Assembly (NCBI GenBank): GCA_041391225.1
Contig: JAWKOL010000020.1
Location: forward strand, 62,001 to 126,000
Direction: 5' to 3'
Source of the DNA: RI-153 sp041391225
GTDB taxonomy: Bacteria; Chloroflexota; Anaerolineae; Caldilineales; Caldilineaceae
Length of the DNA stretch: 64,000 nt
Numbering within the stretch: the first letter of the stretch is position 1; every line of letters begins with the position of its first letter. Positions 63,885 through 64,000 of the stretch are shown here, piece by piece. The position numbers and the translations under genes are program-made. The notes beneath the pieces were generated by a model, which saw only the letters and a program-made list of their open reading frames with translations, searched no databases and had not been told where the DNA came from.

Positions 63885-64000
63885 TCAACGTGATAACCCC
63901 AGCCTGTCCAGCCAGAGTTGCCACCAGGCCCGGCTGAACGTAGCAGGTTCCGTCATGGATGCAGCTACTTGCGCAGGTGACAACGTCTGCGTGGAAGAAT
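63885..64000 (-). CDS. 3' end of an unidentified gene (truncated by the window edge)
   Basis: One minus-strand frame is open to the window end and stops at 63885, with a protein-like C-terminus (SPAQVAASMTEPATFSRAWW then QLWLDRLGLSR). Only about 37 codons are visible; no family can be named. Confidence 0.35.
   Translation of the reverse strand, partial: SSTQTLSPAQVAASMTEPATFSRAWWQLWLDRLGLSR

Overview
The window is GC-rich, gene-dense bacterial chromosome. The gene set suggests a Chloroflexota bacterium, most like Caldilineae/Anaerolineae. This rests on long lipoprotein-tailed ABC binding proteins, a lipid-anchored sortase, a LysM protein with TP-rich linkers, an NAD-linked formate dehydrogenase, a MenA-type prenyltransferase and GatB. 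There is no rRNA or species-diagnostic gene, so the taxon call is an inference. There is one tRNA (initiator tRNA-Met at the right end), no CRISPR array, no recognisable transposase and no phage module.

Layout. 0.07-6.0 kb: a lytic transglycosylase, gatB, a SIMPL-domain protein and a DinB-like protein. 6.4-10.3 kb (minus): an iron(III) ABC importer (binding protein, double permease, ATPase). 10.7-16.8 kb (minus): a formate dehydrogenase operon with fdhD, a NuoE-like subunit, a NuoF-like subunit and a badly frameshifted catalytic subunit. 17.3-21.5 kb: a small lipoprotein, an M20 peptidase, a membrane protein, a YacP-like NYN nuclease and a GT2 glycosyltransferase. 21.9-26.4 kb: a DinG-type exonuclease-helicase and an unknown membrane protein, both heavily frameshifted. 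26.4-40.9 kb (plus): a long head-to-tail surface-glycan operon with uridine kinase, GDP-fucose synthase, a DUF268 methyltransferase, a Wzx-like flippase and about nine glycosyltransferases, many joined by 4-bp ATGA/GTGA overlaps. 41-44 kb: a VapBC pair, a RecB/Cas4-like nuclease and small envelope proteins. 44.2-48.1 kb: an ABC importer whose permease is fused to a MenA/UbiA prenyltransferase. 48.4-54.7 kb: an unknown protein next to an MscS channel, then three tandem B12-binding radical SAM proteins. 54.7-60 kb: a 5'-truncated HigB with HigA, a GNAT protein, a ClbS/DfsB-like protein, a sortase, a PlsC acyltransferase, a LysM lipoprotein and a pentapeptide-repeat protein. 60.2-63.6 kb (minus): peptide ABC importer DppABC. 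The tRNA follows, then the 3' end of a further gene.

Two genome-level themes stand out. First, many genes carry single-base indels, often in homopolymers and clustered in particular stretches (2.0-2.7, 10.7-13.4, 22.8-26.6 and 37.2-37.9 kb). Essential gatB is affected, so most are probably sequencing or assembly errors rather than real decay. Second, intergenic space is filled with long imperfect palindromes of several families. At least eight genes end with a stop codon lying inside or at the edge of such a palindrome, and a related repeat reading SPIPSPQ is translated in-frame inside two glycosyltransferases.

The most novel protein architecture is the single polypeptide at 46433-48133: a NitT/TauT-type ABC permease followed by a complete prenyltransferase. 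It sits behind its own binding protein and ATPase. It suggests coupled uptake and prenylation of an aromatic quinone precursor (inference).
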